64,000 bases of DNA from Deltaproteobacteria bacterium (GTDB lineage: Bacteria; Myxococcota_A; UBA9160; SMWR01). A program made the position numbers and the translations under genes. Positions 36,094 to 44,600 of the stretch are shown here, piece after piece (the stretch's first letter is position 1; the number at the start of each line of letters is the position of its first letter). The DNA lies in NCBI GenBank assembly GCA_019310965.1, contig JAFDDG010000009.1, positions 1-64,000 on the forward strand, read 5' to 3'. The notes under the pieces were generated by a model. It was not told the origin of the DNA and made no database searches. It was given only the letters and a program-made list of their open reading frames with translations.

Positions 36094-37482
36094 ATGTCGC
36101 AGGGAATCCGCAGACCCCACGAAGCCGTCGACTACGAATATCTGACGCGCGCCTACCCGCCGCCGCCGGAGTATTTCGAGAAGGCGTACCTGGAGACGCC
36201 CGAGGAGATCGAAGCCTGCCAGCTGGCTCGCCTCAAGGAGCGTGCGCTGACGGCCTACAGCATCCCCTTCCATCGCAAGCGCTGGGATGCGGAGGGATTC
36301 GATCCACGCAGCCTCGAAAGCCTCGAGGATCTCTGGCGCGCCCCGTTCTACACCGTCGACGACATTCGCAAGAGCATCGAAGAGCATCCGCCACTGGGCG
36401 ACTACCAGGTCGCCCGCCCCGAAGACGCACGCCGGGAACCGATGCGGCTCTACATGTCCGGCGGCACGACCGGCAACTCGCGTCCCACTCTATACACGCA
36501 ATGGGATCGCGAAGTGGGCGCCGTCCTGACGGCTCGCGCTCTCTACATGCAGGGCATCCGACCGGGTGACACGGTGCTCAATGCATGGTCCTACTCGACC
36601 CACAACGGCGCCTTCTCCTTCGACGAGGCGCTCCACCGCTGGCTGAACTGCGTCATCCTCACGACGAGCACCGGCACGGTGACCAGCAGCCGCCGCCAGA
36701 TCGAGCTCGCGCTGCAATACGGGGCGAAGGCCATCCTCACGACCGGCGACTACCTGCTGCGCCTTGCCGACGTCGCGCAAGAGATGGGGGTCGACCCCAA
36801 GAACGATCTCAAGCTCTGCGCGCTGCCCAACATCGGCGACCGCGAGCTCCTCGAGGCAACCTTCGGCGCCCCGAATTATGCCTCGTACGGCTTCCACGAG
36901 GTCCAGTGGGTAGCCTCCGAGTGCCCGGCCAGACAGGGTCTCCACATCTTCGAGGACGCCTTCATCGTGCAGGTCGTCCACCCCGAGACCGGCGAGAGGC
37001 TGCCCGACGGTGAGCTCGGCGCACTCGTCGTGACCGAGCTCTATAAGACGGGAAGTGCACAGTTCCGATACAACATCATGGACCTCGCCTACCTGATGCC
37101 GCGAGAGCGCTGCGCATGCGGGAGCTGGCTTCGGCGGATGGGACCCTTCTCTGGGCGCGGCGACAATATGGTGAAGCTGCGCGGCGTGAACGTCTGGCCC
37201 GAGGCGCTTGGCGAGATCGTCACGCTGCACGAGAGGGTGAGCGACGACTACTTCGTGCGCGCCATTCGCAGCGAGAATCACGACGAGATGATCGTCGCGG
37301 TGACGAGCTCCGCGCCATCCAGTGAATTCGAAGGCCTTCGTTCCGAACTCGAGAGCCTGCTCAAGGAGAAGATCGGCGTGCGCTTCGAGGTCGAGGTCCA
37401 TCCGCTCGGGGCCCTCGATGCGCTCACGGAGATCCACAGCTCGCCGAAGCCCAAGCGCTTCCGGGACGAACGGGGTGAGTAG
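36094..37482 (+). CDS. Phenylacetate-CoA ligase (PaaK)-type acyl-CoA ligase
   Basis: 462 residues of the ANL superfamily. The adenylation P-loop appears as 'MSGGTTGNSRPTLYT'; later motifs are 'YGFHEVQWVASEC' and 'GDNMVKLRGVNVWPEALGE', typical of PaaK and related aryl/acyl-CoA ligases, with a small C-terminal domain ending in a Lys-rich segment. A Cys pair (CAC in 'RERCACGSW') could contribute to zinc binding as in some PaaK relatives. It should form an acyl-CoA from an aromatic or other bulky acid, ATP and CoA. Twelve bases separate it from the thiolase-like gene. Confidence 0.9.
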   Translation: MSQGIRRPHEAVDYEYLTRAYPPPPEYFEKAYLETPEEIEACQLARLKERALTAYSIPFHRKRWDAEGFDPRSLESLEDLWRAPFYTVDDIRKSIEEHPPLGDYQVARPEDARREPMRLYMSGGTTGNSRPTLYTQWDREVGAVLTARALYMQGIRPGDTVLNAWSYSTHNGAFSFDEALHRWLNCVILTTSTGTVTSSRRQIELALQYGAKAILTTGDYLLRLADVAQEMGVDPKNDLKLCALPNIGDRELLEATFGAPNYASYGFHEVQWVASECPARQGLHIFEDAFIVQVVHPETGERLPDGELGALVVTELYKTGSAQFRYNIMDLAYLMPRERCACGSWLRRMGPFSGRGDNMVKLRGVNVWPEALGEIVTLHERVSDDYFVRAIRSENHDEMIVAVTSSAPSSEFEGLRSELESLLKEKIGVRFEVEVHPLGALDALTEIHSSPKPKRFRDERGE

Positions 37483-37494
37483 GAGGGACGAAGC

Positions 37495-38652
37495 GTGAGC
37501 CTGCGAGACCAGGTGGCGATCGTCGGCATCGGCTGCACCGAGTTCTCGAAGGACTCCGGGGTGAGCACGCTCACGCTCGCCGCTCGCGCAATTCTCGCTG
37601 CAGTCGAAGACGCGGGTGTGCAGGCCTCGGAACTCGACGGGATCGCGACCTTTCGAGTCGGAGACTCGGTGCCTCCCGCCATCCTGGCACAGTCTCTCGG
37701 AATCAGGGACCTCCGGTATTTCGTCGACCAATTCGGCGGCGGCAGCGTCTCCCACTCGATCGTGGGCCAGGCGGCGCTCGCGATCCACGCGGGCATTGCA
37801 GAGACCGTCGTCTGCTATCGCGCGCTCAACGCGCGCTCCGAGTTTCGGATGGGGGGCACCGGCCGGCCACCCGTCGATGCCATCGAGACCCAATACCAGG
37901 CCCCCTTTGGCTATTTCACGCCGCCACAACAATTCGCCATGGCAGCGCGAGCGCACATGGAACGTTACGGCACGTCCGCCGAGCAATTGGGCGCCGTGGC
38001 CGTCCAGCAACGCGCAAACGCGAGCCTCAACGAACGCGCGATGATGCGCAAGCCGATCAGCCTCGACGACTATCTCGCATCGCGTTGGATCGTCGAGCCC
38101 TTCCGGCTCCTCGATTGCTGCCTCGAGACGGACGGCGCGGTGGCACTGCTTCTCACCAGCGCGGAGCGGGCCCGCGACCTCCGCCAGGATCCAATCCTGA
38201 TCAGTGGCGTCACGTGGGGCTCGGGGCAGACGCTCTATTCGAATCAACAGCCGGATTCCACACGCACGTCCGCCGCCGACATGGCCCCCCGCCTCTTCGA
38301 GATGGCGGGGGTCGGGCCGCATGACATCGATGTGGCCGAGCTCTATGACTGCTTCAGCTACAGCGTGCTCGTTCAGCTCGAGGACTACGGATTCTGCAAG
38401 AAGGGCGAAGGCGGCGCCTTCGTCGAGAGTGGCGCCACAGCGCTCGGCGGATCGCTCCCAGTCAACACCCACGGCGGTTTTCTCTCGGAGGGTTATGTCC
38501 ACGGGCTGAACCATGTCTACGAGGCGGTATCGCAGCTGCGCGGGGACGCGGGCGAGCGGCAGGTCGAGAACGCGCAGGTCGCACTCTCGGCCGCTCAGCC
38601 GGGCTACGTCTCCGGCAACACGTCCGCGCTCGTGCTCAGGAGGGACTCGTGA
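37495..38652 (+). CDS. Thiolase-fold protein without the nucleophilic Cys (Ltp2/SCP-x aldolase-like)
   Basis: 385 residues, GTG start. The fold is that of SCP-x/lipid-transfer thiolases ('VAIVGIGCTEFSK' start, 'NTHGGFLSEGYVHGLNHVYEA' near the C-terminus). Where thiolases carry the acyl-accepting Cys, the segment reads 'FGGGSVSHSIV' with no Cys. Tyr residues stand in 'AELYDCFSY' and 'SEGYVHG', positions like the catalytic Tyr pair of the steroid side-chain aldolase Ltp2. With the coupled DUF35 gene this points to a retro-aldolase complex that splits a beta-hydroxyacyl-CoA. A classical thiolase is less likely. Confidence 0.88.
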   Translation: MSLRDQVAIVGIGCTEFSKDSGVSTLTLAARAILAAVEDAGVQASELDGIATFRVGDSVPPAILAQSLGIRDLRYFVDQFGGGSVSHSIVGQAALAIHAGIAETVVCYRALNARSEFRMGGTGRPPVDAIETQYQAPFGYFTPPQQFAMAARAHMERYGTSAEQLGAVAVQQRANASLNERAMMRKPISLDDYLASRWIVEPFRLLDCCLETDGAVALLLTSAERARDLRQDPILISGVTWGSGQTLYSNQQPDSTRTSAADMAPRLFEMAGVGPHDIDVAELYDCFSYSVLVQLEDYGFCKKGEGGAFVESGATALGGSLPVNTHGGFLSEGYVHGLNHVYEAVSQLRGDAGERQVENAQVALSAAQPGYVSGNTSALVLRRDS

Positions 38653-39059
38653 GCGACGCGATTCCCAAGCCACTGCCGCACCCCGATCGGGACTCGGAGC
38701 CGTATTGGAAGGCCCTCTCGCAGGGCAGATTCCAACTCCAACGCTGCGGATCCTGCAACGCGCTGCGCTGGCCACCACGCGCCCTCTGCAACCGCTGCGT
38801 GGGCTTCGAATTCGAATGGGTGGATGTCGCGACGACTGGACGGATCGTGAGCTGGACTCGAACCCATCAAGTATTTGCCCCCGCCTATCGGGGGGAGGTT
38901 CCCTACACCACGGTCGCGGTCGCACTCGACGCGCAAGAAGACATCTCGATGATCGGGGGCTGGTCGACAGACCGCGACCCGCGAGCGGGTGAAACGGTCC
39001 GCATCAGGCTCGTCGATGCCCCAGAAGGATTCAAGCTTCCCTGCTGGGAACCAGCGTAA
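38649..39059 (+). CDS. DUF35 OB-fold protein with zinc ribbon
   Basis: 136 residues; its GTG overlaps the thiolase-like stop (GTGA). An N-terminal helix is followed by a zinc ribbon ('RCGSC...LCNRC') and an OB-fold ('TTGRIVSWTRTHQVF', 'YTTVAVALDAQ'). DUF35 proteins pair with thiolase-fold enzymes (HMG-CoA synthase/thiolase in archaea, ChsH2 with Ltp2 in steroid degradation) and act as scaffold or CoA-binding subunit. The tight coupling supports the same partnership here. Confidence 0.92.
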   Translation: MSDAIPKPLPHPDRDSEPYWKALSQGRFQLQRCGSCNALRWPPRALCNRCVGFEFEWVDVATTGRIVSWTRTHQVFAPAYRGEVPYTTVAVALDAQEDISMIGGWSTDRDPRAGETVRIRLVDAPEGFKLPCWEPA

Positions 39060-39187
39060 CGCCGTGCCCGATGCTGGCCGGTCACTGGCTGCGCAGCGCG
39101 GCGCCGACGTGCTGCCGCCACTCGGCCGACCGCTGCGCGGCGCCGCCGCGGGTTGCGCTCCACCCACCGGATCGCCGATAAAGAGTC

Positions 39188-40081
39188 GTGGCCTTCTCGC
39201 TTCCCGAAACGCTGCGCGGCCTGTTGCCGGAGCTGGAGCTCCCCGGCTCGCTGGCCGCTCGCGCCGTCTTGAACGAGGTCAAGGACGCGCTCGCGCGTGC
39301 TCCCCTCGCACTCAACGAGTACGGTTACGACCCCTATGGCTTCAACCCGGACGCTGCCGCCAGCTTCCTGGGCATGCAGGCGCTGCTCTACCGTTACTAC
39401 TTCCGGGTCGACACCGCCGACATCGGCAACGTACCCGAGGGCCGCGTGCTTCTGATCGCCAACCACGCCGGAAGCTTCGCCTGGGACGCGGCGATGCTCA
39501 CCGTCGCCACGCTGCTCGAGGCGGATCCGCCGCGCATCTGCCGCGGCATGGGCGAGTACTTCCTGTGGAAGCTGCCCTGGGTGGGAAGTGCCGGAACGCG
39601 TGCCGGCATGCTGGTGGGCACGCCGGCCAACTGCGTGCACATGCTCGAGAACGAGCAGTGCGTCATGGTCTTTCCGGAAGGCGCCAGAGGGGCGAACAAG
39701 CCCTTCCGCAAGCGCTACCAGCTCCAGAAGTTCGGCCAGGGCTTCATGCGCCTGGCGCTCCAGACCGACACGCCGATCGTGCCCGTGGGCATCGTCGGCT
39801 CCGAGGAGCAGCAGCCGGGCATCGCCAACTTCGAGAGTGTCGGCCGTGCCATCGGGCTCCCGAGCCTGCCCATCACCATCAGCATGCCGTGGCTGGGCCC
39901 GCTCGGCCCCTTCTTCGCGCTGCCGGTGAAGTACCGTATCTATTTCGGCGAGCCACTCCACTTCGAAGGCGACAGCGGCGAAGAAGATGCCGCCATCCAG
40001 GAGCGGGTCGATGTCGTCAGGGACGCCCTCGACGACCTGCTCCAGCGGGGGCTGGCAGAGCGGACCGGGATCTTCACGTAG
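39188..40081 (+). CDS. Lysophospholipid acyltransferase-family protein
   Basis: 297 residues with a GTG start. The PlsC-type acyltransferase motifs are present: 'NHAGSFAWD' (H-x4-D), 'MVFPEGARG' and 'VPVGIVGSEE'. An N-terminal ~75 residues precede the catalytic core. Such proteins acylate lysophosphatidate or related lipids at the membrane, though some act on non-phospholipid acceptors. It is one of three acyltransferases of this fold in the window (see 57786 and 59031). Not clearly linked to its neighbours. Confidence 0.87.
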   Translation: MAFSLPETLRGLLPELELPGSLAARAVLNEVKDALARAPLALNEYGYDPYGFNPDAAASFLGMQALLYRYYFRVDTADIGNVPEGRVLLIANHAGSFAWDAAMLTVATLLEADPPRICRGMGEYFLWKLPWVGSAGTRAGMLVGTPANCVHMLENEQCVMVFPEGARGANKPFRKRYQLQKFGQGFMRLALQTDTPIVPVGIVGSEEQQPGIANFESVGRAIGLPSLPITISMPWLGPLGPFFALPVKYRIYFGEPLHFEGDSGEEDAAIQERVDVVRDALDDLLQRGLAERTGIFT

Positions 40082-40138
40082 CGCGAGGCGAGGGGCTGCG
40101 TCCCAACGCCGAGAGGCGCTGCGCTGGCAGGAGAAAAA

Positions 40139-40402
40139 ATGGTCGAATTCCCCAAACCCATGCGAATCCGGCTCTCCGATGAACGCCGCGATCAGATCAT
40201 TCGTTCGCTTCAAGCCTTCTTCTCCTCCGACCTGGAGCGAGAGGTCAGCAACTTTCAGGCACAGCTGGTCCTCGACTTCTTCATTCGCGAGCTCGGGGCG
40301 CCTGTCTACAACCAGGCCATCCAAGACGCCCGCGGCTTCATTCACGGAAAACTCGACGACCTCGAGGGCGAGTTCTACGAGCCCGACGAGACAACTTCCT
40401 AG
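40139..40402 (+). CDS. DUF2164 family small protein
   Basis: 87 residues, ATG 40139 after a strong AGGAGAAAAA leader. It matches the DUF2164 pattern: 'IRLSDERRDQIIRSLQAFF', 'QAQLVLDFFIRELGAPVYNQAIQDAR', ending in an acidic tail. Function of the family is unknown; it is cytosolic and has no catalytic motif. Confidence 0.9.
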   Translation: MVEFPKPMRIRLSDERRDQIIRSLQAFFSSDLEREVSNFQAQLVLDFFIRELGAPVYNQAIQDARGFIHGKLDDLEGEFYEPDETTS

Positions 40403-40430
40403 ACGCGACGCCACGGAAGTCCCCCAAAGG

Positions 40431-40833
40431 ATGAAGAACCGGACACATTGGAACTCGATAAGCGATGTGTACCAGGAGGCGCACGGCGCGACCCTCAGCG
40501 ACAAGGCACTCGCATGGGGTGTCTGGCGCATCCCAGAGTCGCAGCTGGGGGTGCTGGGACCGCTCGAGGGGAGAGACGTGCTCGAGTTCGGCTGCGGAGC
40601 TGCGCAATGGACGGCCGCCCTCACCCGCTTGGGCGCGCGAGCCGTGGGGTTTGCCCTATGGAGCCTGGATCCGATTGTTTCGTCGATACGCGTTCGTCGT
40701 CGAAGATCTGGTGGAGCTACGAGCTGCGCATGACGACACCACGACCTACCCGGACTTCGCGACCACCAGCTGGGCGAGCCGTTGGCCGGCCGAGCACATC
40801 TGGAAACTCAGGAAGGAGGCCACCCAGACATGA
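40431..40833 (+). pseudogene. Class I SAM-dependent methyltransferase, internal deletion with frameshift
   Basis: From ATG 40431 one frame reads a normal methyltransferase start, including the SAM motif 'VLEFGCGAAQWT', up to about 40650. The sequence then continues in another frame with what looks like the C-terminal end ('LPYGAWIRLFRRYAFVVEDLVELRA' in short pieces, then 'RWPAEHIWKLRKEA') to a stop at 40831-40833. The central part of the domain, roughly 100 residues or more in comparable enzymes, is missing, so the gene cannot be functional. Its remnant stop overlaps the DUF1330 start. Confidence 0.82.
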
Positions 40834-41117
40834 CGGCGTACATCATCGCGCGCATCGACGTCACCGATCCGGAGAAGTATGTGGGTTACCAGGAGCGCAC
40901 CCCCGCCGCAGTGGCCAAGTTCGGCGGACGCTTCATCGTCCGCGGTGGCAACAGCGTCACCTTGGAGGGACCAGAAGAGGCGCGCCGAGTCGTCGTGATC
41001 GAGTTCCCCTCTCTCGATCGAGCGCAGGCCTTCTACGACTCCGAAGACTACCAGTCCGCCAAGAAGTTCCGCGACGGAGCTGCCGAGGCACAGTTCCTCG
41101 CCATCGAAGGCGTCTGA
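40830..41117 (+). CDS. DUF1330 family protein
   Basis: 95 residues, ATG 40830 with GGAAGGAGG upstream. It shows the ferredoxin-like DUF1330 pattern: 'MTAYIIARIDVTDPEKYVGYQ', 'KFGGRFIVRGG', 'VVIEFPSLDRAQAFYDSEDYQ'. Function unknown, dimeric alpha-beta barrel fold expected. Its start overlaps the stop of the methyltransferase remnant, so it survived as the second gene of a former two-gene unit. Confidence 0.93.
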   Translation: MTAYIIARIDVTDPEKYVGYQERTPAAVAKFGGRFIVRGGNSVTLEGPEEARRVVVIEFPSLDRAQAFYDSEDYQSAKKFRDGAAEAQFLAIEGV

Positions 41118-41228
41118 CGACGCCGGACGGGAACGCCCGAGCAATTCCCGCTCGCATGGTCCCCCTAGCAAGCGTGAAATGGGCCCAGGCGATTCGTGGT
41201 AGCATCCCGCCGCAACAAAGAGGCCGGC

Positions 41229-42479
41229 ATGAAAAGACTACTCACCATTGCACTCGTCGCATTGCTGGCACTGGTGGCCTTCGCTGCCGGCTTTGCTGCG
41301 GGCAAGGGGCCTCGACTGATGACGATGCTCCTCACCGGCGGCGGCGCAGCAGATCCCGCCTGGCAGCGGCTCGAAAGCGTACAAGCTTTCGATCAGCTGA
41401 TGGGCAGCGTCGACGACGTTCGCAACATGGTTCTGGCAGAGGCCGAATCCGAGCGAGAAGTCGTCCAGGGCATGCGCTGGATTCTGCGAAATATCGCCGA
41501 GACCACGGATATCGCTGCCGACGCCAACCCACTGCGTCCGGATTTCGTCCGCATGGACACCACCGTGCGCAAGATTGGCGGCGACAATGCGGACGGGGAG
41601 TACCACGTAGCCACGATCGATGGGCGCCACGACTACCGCATCACCGGCAATCGCGGTTCGGTGCGCTACTTCAGCCTCAATGTGAATGCCGGTCGCGGCA
41701 TGACCAGGCGACGCATGGCTGCCTTTCTCAACGACCGCACCATCGAGTTCGACGAGCAGGGCAACTTCACCCTGCTCTTGAGCCAGGAGCGCCCTCAGGC
41801 TGACGGTCAGTGGGTCCAGATCCCCGAAGACGCCAGCATCGTCATGCTGCGACAGTACGTCGCCGATCGTGACCGCGAAGAGCTGGTGAGTATCTCCATC
41901 GGACCGCTAGGCGAGGCCCCGCCCCTCCCCGACACGCGCGATACGGACGTCGCTGACGCCATGACGGCAATGAACTACGCCTTCGTGACTCTCGCCAGCC
42001 TCCACAAACTCGTCTTGCCGCAAGCCTGGGAACGCCCCAACGAATTTTTCAGCACGGATTCCGACAGCCTGGGTGGCAGCATTTCGACTCCGGACAACCT
42101 CTACATGATCGGGTCCTTCGAGGTGGCTCGCGACCAGGCGCTGATCATCGAGGTGCAGCCACCGCAGACGCGCTACTGGAACATCGCCCTGGAAACCCAC
42201 TGGCACGAGACAGTGGAGCACCTGTACCGCCCCACCAGCCGCACGCTGGAGGACGTGACGGCCGAGGCCGACGGCAAGGTGCGATTCGTCATTGCCCATC
42301 GAGATCCGGGGGTGCCGAACTGGTTGGACCCGATGGGGAACGAGCGTGGATTCATGACATTGCGGTGGCTGGATGCGCGTGACGCGACGGTGCCCACGCC
42401 CGTGATCACGCGGGTCCCACTGGCTGAACTCAGCGACGCTCTGGCACTGGCACAGCTGGAGAGTGCTGGGTCGCCGTAG
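41229..42479 (+). CDS. DUF1214 family exported/anchored protein
   Basis: 416 residues. An N-terminal hydrophobic segment ('LLTIALVALLALVAFAAGFAAG') is a signal peptide or anchor. The C-terminal part has the DUF1214 features 'FEVARDQALIIEVQPPQTRYWNIAL' in short segments, and 'HRDPGVPNWLDPMG'. A paralogue with a Tat signal lies at 55162. Members often accompany DUF1254 and are of unknown function, proposed to be extracytoplasmic. Confidence 0.85.
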   Translation: MKRLLTIALVALLALVAFAAGFAAGKGPRLMTMLLTGGGAADPAWQRLESVQAFDQLMGSVDDVRNMVLAEAESEREVVQGMRWILRNIAETTDIAADANPLRPDFVRMDTTVRKIGGDNADGEYHVATIDGRHDYRITGNRGSVRYFSLNVNAGRGMTRRRMAAFLNDRTIEFDEQGNFTLLLSQERPQADGQWVQIPEDASIVMLRQYVADRDREELVSISIGPLGEAPPLPDTRDTDVADAMTAMNYAFVTLASLHKLVLPQAWERPNEFFSTDSDSLGGSISTPDNLYMIGSFEVARDQALIIEVQPPQTRYWNIALETHWHETVEHLYRPTSRTLEDVTAEADGKVRFVIAHRDPGVPNWLDPMGNERGFMTLRWLDARDATVPTPVITRVPLAELSDALALAQLESAGSP

Positions 42480-42523
42480 TCCGACAGGATCCCTGTCCGC
42501 CGGCTCTCTGTCGGAGCGAGAGC

Positions 42524-43870
42524 TCAGCGGCCGGCGAGAAGCTGCCTCGAAGCGCGCAGGTCCGCTTCGAGGAGTCCGATCTCGCTGTAGTTCGAGAGAC
42601 CGGACTTCGCTTCCGCGATCAGCTTCTCGACCGCCTCGATACGGGCATTCAGAACGGCCTTCGTCTCGTTCCCCGCGGCGATGTCGAGCAGCCGAATCGC
42701 TTCGAGCGGCTGCCCCTTGGCGAGGTAGGTGCGCGCCCGGGCCGCGAGCGCGTCGGCGCCTCCCACCATCTCGACGACATCGCGATGAATCGCGGTCGGC
42801 GGGACGTGATAGAGGTTGGCGATCGTGTCGTAGTAGTACCAGCCGGCGATGATTTCCCACGTCGCGCGAACGGACCACGACACCTTCCCGTGCCCTTGAC
42901 TCAACTGAAGATGCTCCGGCAGCTGAATGTCCCGCATCAGCTCCCAGACGGTCTTCCCCGCATTCATCCCCTTCACGGTCTCGTCCCATACGTACTGCAC
43001 TGCATCTCGCATCCGCGTCACACTCTCGCGGATGTACTCCTCACCCTCGATGACCCTGAAATGCGTATGGGCAATGACCTCCGGCTTCAGCTCGAGAACG
43101 AGATCGAGGGCATCCACGTAGTCGAGAGGATCGCGGTACTTCTCTCCACGCACCGTGTAGAGATTCGGAAACATCGGGTAGAGCGTCCCGAAGAGGTCAC
43201 CGGTGAAGAGCACCCTCGACTCGGGAAGCCAGAGCAGGATCCCGTCCTCGCCCTCCCCCCCGTTCTCCGGCGCAATCACGACGAACCGCACACCACCGAG
43301 CTCGAACTCGTAGTCGCTCCCGGGATAGACTTCGCGGGCGGGCCGCATATTCCAATAGGGTCGCGGCGGCTCGTCCTCGAGAGAGACGCGGGTCGGATAG
43401 AGCACATGGAACCGCCGCTTGAAATAGGGAAGCGGCTCGTCCTGAAGTCGTGCCATATAGGCGTAGCGGTGGTGACCGATGAACTCGGCACCGGCGTCGA
43501 TCTCCTCCTGCCACGCGGGCAATCCGCCGGCATGGTCGGCGTGAGCATGGGTCACGACGATCTTGCGTATCGGACCCGTCGCGAGCTCGCGGACCGCCTG
43601 CTTCTGGTCCGCCGACTGCTCGCTCGCGACTCCGGTATCGACCAGAACCGAACCCTCGCGGGTGTTGATGAGGAACATCGCTCCCTCACCCTCGATCTTG
43701 TAGATGAAGTCATTGATCGGTTCGGCCTTGACCTCGAGCGACTGAAGATCGTCGACCCGCTGCGGGACATCCGACTCGACCTTCCGAGCCGAGATCTCTC
43801 CGGCGTTTCCGAGCCACAGGGCGCAGGCGAGGAGCGAAACGAGGGCCGCGTCGAGGGCGGGCTGGCGCAT
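42524..43870 (-). CDS. Secreted metallo-beta-lactamase fold hydrolase with alkyl-sulfatase-like C-terminus
   Basis: 448 residues from ATG 43870, which follows AGGAGG by seven bases; the upstream frame extension is not needed. A signal peptide (~1-35) precedes an MBL domain with 'VVTHAHADHAGG', a following His pair 'IGHHRYAY', the Asp in 'LFTGDLFG' and 'IAHTHFRV', so a dinuclear metal site is expected. The C-terminal part ('LYHVPPTAIHRDVVEMVGGADALAARA') resembles the alkyl-sulfatase dimerisation domain (SdsA1/BDS1). It may hydrolyse sulfate or other esters in the periplasm. Confidence 0.82.
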   Translation of the reverse strand: MRQPALDAALVSLLACALWLGNAGEISARKVESDVPQRVDDLQSLEVKAEPINDFIYKIEGEGAMFLINTREGSVLVDTGVASEQSADQKQAVRELATGPIRKIVVTHAHADHAGGLPAWQEEIDAGAEFIGHHRYAYMARLQDEPLPYFKRRFHVLYPTRVSLEDEPPRPYWNMRPAREVYPGSDYEFELGGVRFVVIAPENGGEGEDGILLWLPESRVLFTGDLFGTLYPMFPNLYTVRGEKYRDPLDYVDALDLVLELKPEVIAHTHFRVIEGEEYIRESVTRMRDAVQYVWDETVKGMNAGKTVWELMRDIQLPEHLQLSQGHGKVSWSVRATWEIIAGWYYYDTIANLYHVPPTAIHRDVVEMVGGADALAARARTYLAKGQPLEAIRLLDIAAGNETKAVLNARIEAVEKLIAEAKSGLSNYSEIGLLEADLRASRQLLAGR

Positions 43871-44060
43871 GAGACATCCTCCTGATGAATCGACCCGCTC
43901 GACGGCAGTCAGTGCCATCGTGGATGCCGGCGACACCCGGTGTCCCCGTGGGTCCAACTCAGGATATCTCCGTAGAAAAAGGCGCGCTCGATGATTCCCG
44001 CAGTCAGAGTCCGGGCGAATCAGCGGCTGAGGGTTCTCCGTCTTCGTCTGGTGCGTTGAG

Positions 44061-44134
44061 AAACTCGCATCGGCGGCAGCGCCGGCCGCTCCAAGAAGTG
44101 GCGATCACCGCTACGCTGTGCCCGATGCGAGTTT
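44061..44134 (+). repeat. 13-bp inverted repeat in the leader of the SnoaL-like gene
   Basis: AAACTCGCATCGG at 44061-44073 is exactly inverted at 44122-44134, with 48 nt between. The right arm ends one base before GGAGG (44135-44139), the ribosome site of the gene starting at 44148. It could be an operator or a leader hairpin that limits access to the ribosome site. Confidence 0.5.
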
Positions 44135-44147
44135 GGAGGCACAGCCG

Positions 44148-44567
44148 ATGAGCGAACGGGAAGCGCAGGTCGAAACCAACAAGCGGATCGCACGGGACTT
44201 CATGGATGCCATGTCGAGCGGCGACGCGGAGCGCATCCTCTCCCGCTACTGCGACGACGTGACCATCTGGACCGCAGGATCACTGCCCTTCTCGGGAAAT
44301 CACGACCGAGCCGCGGCGGCCGCTCTGTGTGCGGGACTCCTCGGCGCCTTCCCGGACGGGCTCGAGTTCAGCATCAAGGCCATGACGGCCGAGGGGGAAC
44401 GCGTGGCGATCGAGGCCGAGGGCCGGGGCACCCACGCAAGCGGCAAGGTCTACCACCAGCACTACCACTTCCTGCTGGTCATTCGCGACGGCAAGATCGC
44501 GCAGATGAAGGAGTACTTCGACACGGAACAGGCGCGCGACGTGCTGACGGCGAGCGTTGCCGGCTAG
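44148..44567 (+). CDS. SnoaL-like / NTF2-fold polyketide cyclase-type protein
   Basis: 139 residues from ATG 44148, eight bases after GGAGG. It has the NTF2-like start 'ETNKRIARDFMDAMSSGDAERIL' in short pieces, 'CDDVTIWTAG', and 'YHQHYHFLLVIRDGKIAQMKEYFDT' at the end. Proteins of this fold are cyclases, isomerases or dehydratases, and most are uncharacterised. A charged His cluster and Asp suggest an acid-base pocket. Next gene, 33 bp downstream, is a phosphodiesterase. Confidence 0.88.
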   Translation: MSEREAQVETNKRIARDFMDAMSSGDAERILSRYCDDVTIWTAGSLPFSGNHDRAAAAALCAGLLGAFPDGLEFSIKAMTAEGERVAIEAEGRGTHASGKVYHQHYHFLLVIRDGKIAQMKEYFDTEQARDVLTASVAG

Positions 44568-44600
44568 AGGGCGGCGCACCTCTCGACACAGGAGCGATGA

